NCBI GenBank assembly: GCA_015067995.1
Contig: SVLJ01000004.1
Coordinates: 1-64,000, forward strand
DNA from: Oscillospiraceae bacterium
GTDB taxonomy: Bacteria; Bacillota; Clostridia; Oscillospirales; Oscillospiraceae
Length of the DNA stretch: 64,000 nt
Reading direction: 5' to 3'
The notes beneath the pieces are model-generated. The model saw only the letters and a program-made list of their open reading frames with translations. It did not search any database and was not told the origin of the DNA. Positions 62,127 through 64,000 of this stretch are shown here, one piece after another. A program made the position numbers and the translations under genes. Each line of letters starts with the position of its first letter. The stretch's first letter is position 1.

Positions 62127-62684
62127 ATGCAGCTTAACACATTGCACATGGTTCATGAATTTCTCCGCCGACATGTAATGCCCGGCGCGTTCTGCATTGA
62201 CGCTACCGCCGGCAAGGGGCGGGATACCGCCCTGCTCTGCCGCCTTGCCGGTGAAAGCGGCCGGGTTCTTGCCTTTGATATTCAGGAGGACGCCATCCGG
62301 CAGACCCGCGCTCTGCTGGCACAGGAACGGCTTCACGCCGAAGTCCTTTTGGAAAGCCACGCCAATATGGCCCTCTACGCAGCAGAAAACACAGCAGACT
62401 GCATCGTTTTCAACTTCGGCAGACTGCCCGGCGGAGATCCGCATATTTTCACCGAAAGCGACTCGTCTGTAGCCGCCATCGATGCCGGTCTGCAGATTCT
62501 GCGTCCCGGCGGCGTCATGGCCATCGCCCTCTATTACGGCGGCGAAAACGGCTACGAGGAGCGGGATGCCATCCTGCAGCATCTGCAAACACTGGATGAC
62601 CGCATTTTCTCTGTTTTAACCTGCCAGTGGAGCAATCGCCGCAGCGATCCGCCCATGCCCATTTTTATCTGGAAAGAATACTGA
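62127..62684 (+). CDS. mnmM: tRNA methyltransferase MnmM-like (YtqB)
   Basis: The 185-residue class I SAM methyltransferase has motif I DATAGKGRDTALL (about 25-37), LAFDIQEDAI and the family stretch FNFGRLPGGD (about 95-104). This pattern matches YtqB, shown in Bacillus and Staphylococcus to be MnmM, which methylates nm5s2U34 of tRNA. ALYYGGENGYEERDAI is also typical. A ribosome site AGGAGG precedes the ATG. Possibly co-transcribed with recG. Confidence 0.87.
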   Translation: MQLNTLHMVHEFLRRHVMPGAFCIDATAGKGRDTALLCRLAGESGRVLAFDIQEDAIRQTRALLAQERLHAEVLLESHANMALYAAENTADCIVFNFGRLPGGDPHIFTESDSSVAAIDAGLQILRPGGVMAIALYYGGENGYEERDAILQHLQTLDDRIFSVLTCQWSNRRSDPPMPIFIWKEY

Positions 62685-62717
62685 CCACTTTTCATCAATC
62701 AACAAAAGGAGCTCGTC

Positions 62718-64000
62718 ATGGTGTATACCGAAGCGTTCAAATCGGCCCGCGAACCATCCGGCTACTGGTGGCTGAATGCCACGCCAAAACACTGGCGCTT
62801 CTCCGACATAGGGCTCGGCGAAGAATGTGCTTTTCCCCTATATGGCAGCAGAGGACACAAGCGTCGGATTTTTCGGCACTTTCTCTCCGCCAAGACCGGC
62901 GACATGGTGATCTGTTACGCCTCCTCCCCCATCCGTCAGGTGGTCTCTGTTGCACGGATCTCCCATGCAGCTGACGAAGAAAATTTATACTTTGAAAAGG
63001 CAGAAGACCTCTCCCACCCCATTGACTATTTTGATTTAAAGAACTGCCCGGAATTGGCACACATGGAGTTTTTCATTCAGCCGAAGGGCAGTCTTTTTCA
63101 GCTGACCAAAGCAGAATACAACTTCATCATGAAGAAAATCCGCGCCAGCAACCCCGCGCCATCGGTCAACGCATCCATAACACCTTACCGGAAAGAAGAT
63201 TTCCTGCGGGAAGTATATATGGACGAAACCCAATTCCGGAAGCTCACCACTCTGCTGCGGCGCAAACAGAATCTGATTCTGCAGGGCGCCCCCGGCGTAG
63301 GAAAAACCTTCACTGCCAAACGGCTGGCCTATGCCATGATGGGAGAAAAAGATGATTCCCGCATCCGGCTCATTCAGTTTCACCAGAACTACGCCTACGA
63401 GGACTTCATCATGGGCTATCGCCCTAACGAAGACACGTTTCATCTGACACCGGGTATCTTTTATCAATTTTGTCAGCAGGCAGCAGCGCATCCGGAAAAG
63501 GAACATTTCTTTATGATCGATGAGATCAACCGAGGTAATCTGAGCAAGATATTCGGCGAACTCCTGATGCTGATCGAACCCGAATATCGCGGCACAGATG
63601 TCACGCTTGCGTATAGTGGAAAGCCATTCTGTGTACCGAAAAATATATACATCATCGGTATGATGAACACCGCAGACCGTAGTCTTGCCATGATCGATTA
63701 CGCCTTACGCCGCCGTTTCAGCTTCTTTGAGATGACGCCCGGCTTCCAAAGCCAAGGCTTCCGTACATATCAGGAGTCACTGGGCAGCAAAACCATGAAT
63801 GCTCTGATTGAGAAAATCCAAATTCTAAATGCAGAAATTGCCTCCGATGATTCTCTGGGCACAGGCTGCTGCATCGGTCACAGCTATTTCTGTGGTCAGG
63901 AGCAAAGCACAGATGAATGGTTGGAGCAAGTAGTCGACTATGACATTCTCCCCATGCTGCAGGAATATTGGTTTGATGACAAACCCAGACTGCTGCGTTG
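62718..64000 (+). CDS. mcrB: EVE-domain McrB-type AAA+ ATPase (3' end outside the window)
   Basis: The open frame runs 427 codons from ATG 62718 (AAAGGAG upstream) off the right edge. Residues about 14-145 are an EVE domain, a PUA-like reader of modified bases: GYWWLNATPKHWRFSD, LSAKTGDMVICYASSPIRQV. The McrB AAA+ module follows: Walker A GAPGVGKT (190-197, Lys196), Walker B FFMIDEINRGN (Asp268, Glu269) and the McrB signature MNTADRS (Asn317). This is the motor and sensor half of a type IV restriction system that cuts modified phage DNA; a mcrC nuclease gene should follow outside the window. Confidence 0.92.
   Translation, partial: MVYTEAFKSAREPSGYWWLNATPKHWRFSDIGLGEECAFPLYGSRGHKRRIFRHFLSAKTGDMVICYASSPIRQVVSVARISHAADEENLYFEKAEDLSHPIDYFDLKNCPELAHMEFFIQPKGSLFQLTKAEYNFIMKKIRASNPAPSVNASITPYRKEDFLREVYMDETQFRKLTTLLRRKQNLILQGAPGVGKTFTAKRLAYAMMGEKDDSRIRLIQFHQNYAYEDFIMGYRPNEDTFHLTPGIFYQFCQQAAAHPEKEHFFMIDEINRGNLSKIFGELLMLIEPEYRGTDVTLAYSGKPFCVPKNIYIIGMMNTADRSLAMIDYALRRRFSFFEMTPGFQSQGFRTYQESLGSKTMNALIEKIQILNAEIASDDSLGTGCCIGHSYFCGQEQSTDEWLEQVVDYDILPMLQEYWFDDKPRLLR

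Noticed and set aside
58515-62588. Minus-strand frames of 612 and 623 codons opposite thyA-folA and recG
   Set aside because: Shadows of recognised plus-strand genes; low-plausibility composition and no start signals.
1-64000. tRNA, rRNA, CRISPR arrays and insertion sequences
   Set aside because: None recognised by eye on either strand; a covariance-model tRNA scan would be needed for a firm negative.

Overview
The window looks like chromosomal backbone of an endospore-forming Clostridia bacterium. Oscillospiraceae is my best guess at family level; this is inferred from gene order and moderately high GC, not from a search. The evidence is a spoIIIA sporulation locus, PolC plus DnaE replicases, HprK/RapZ/YvcK/WhiA, and classic Firmicutes operons (pyrH-frr-uppS-cdsA-dxr-rseP-ispG-polC, clpP-clpX-lon-ysxC, infC-rpmI-rplT). 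Most genes are on the minus strand in tight operons with 1-19 bp overlaps. Long open frames opposite many of them are shadows.

Layout. 1-1.7 kb: an AT-rich flank runs into the first 40 codons of spoIIIAC, which is cut off, followed by intact spoIIIAB and spoIIIAA behind a sigma-E-like promoter. 1.7-6.5 kb: a conserved hypothetical gene, DUF4364, a family-5 solute-binding lipoprotein and a divergent LysR regulator. 6.5-15.8 kb: hprK-murB-rapZ-yvcK-whiA, a C_GCAxxG_C_C protein, a small zinc-ribbon membrane protein and dnaE. 15.8-21.3 kb: rpmB, der-plsY-gpsA, yceD-rpmF and an RluA-type pseudouridine synthase. 21.3-26 kb: a polyamine transporter, potA-potB plus a fused permease/binding-protein gene, then an FlK-like thioesterase. 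26-36.3 kb: the polC to pyrH envelope/isoprenoid/translation operon. 36.4-41.3 kb: an operon of two paralogous sensor kinases flanking one response regulator. 41.4-48 kb: ysxC, lon, clpX, clpP and tig. 48-54.4 kb: a phosphoesterase, thrC, yraN, rnhB, rbgA, lepB, then rplT-rpmI-infC with an AUU start and a leader. 54.4-58.5 kb: a 38-residue Asn/Gln-rich protein with a sigma-G-like promoter, an SLH-GH25 surface hydrolase, and a PadR-controlled module of two uncharacterised membrane proteins behind a 45-bp palindromic operator. 58.5-64 kb: thyA-folA, recG, mnmM-like methyltransferase, and an EVE-McrB restriction ATPase that runs off the right edge.

The most unusual points are the interrupted spoIIIAC at the left edge (possibly a skin-like element inserted in a mother-cell gene), the palindrome-controlled PadR module, the small Asn/Gln-rich putative spore protein, the kinase-regulator-kinase operon, and the start of a type IV restriction locus at the right edge. 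No tRNA, rRNA, CRISPR array or insertion sequence was recognised.
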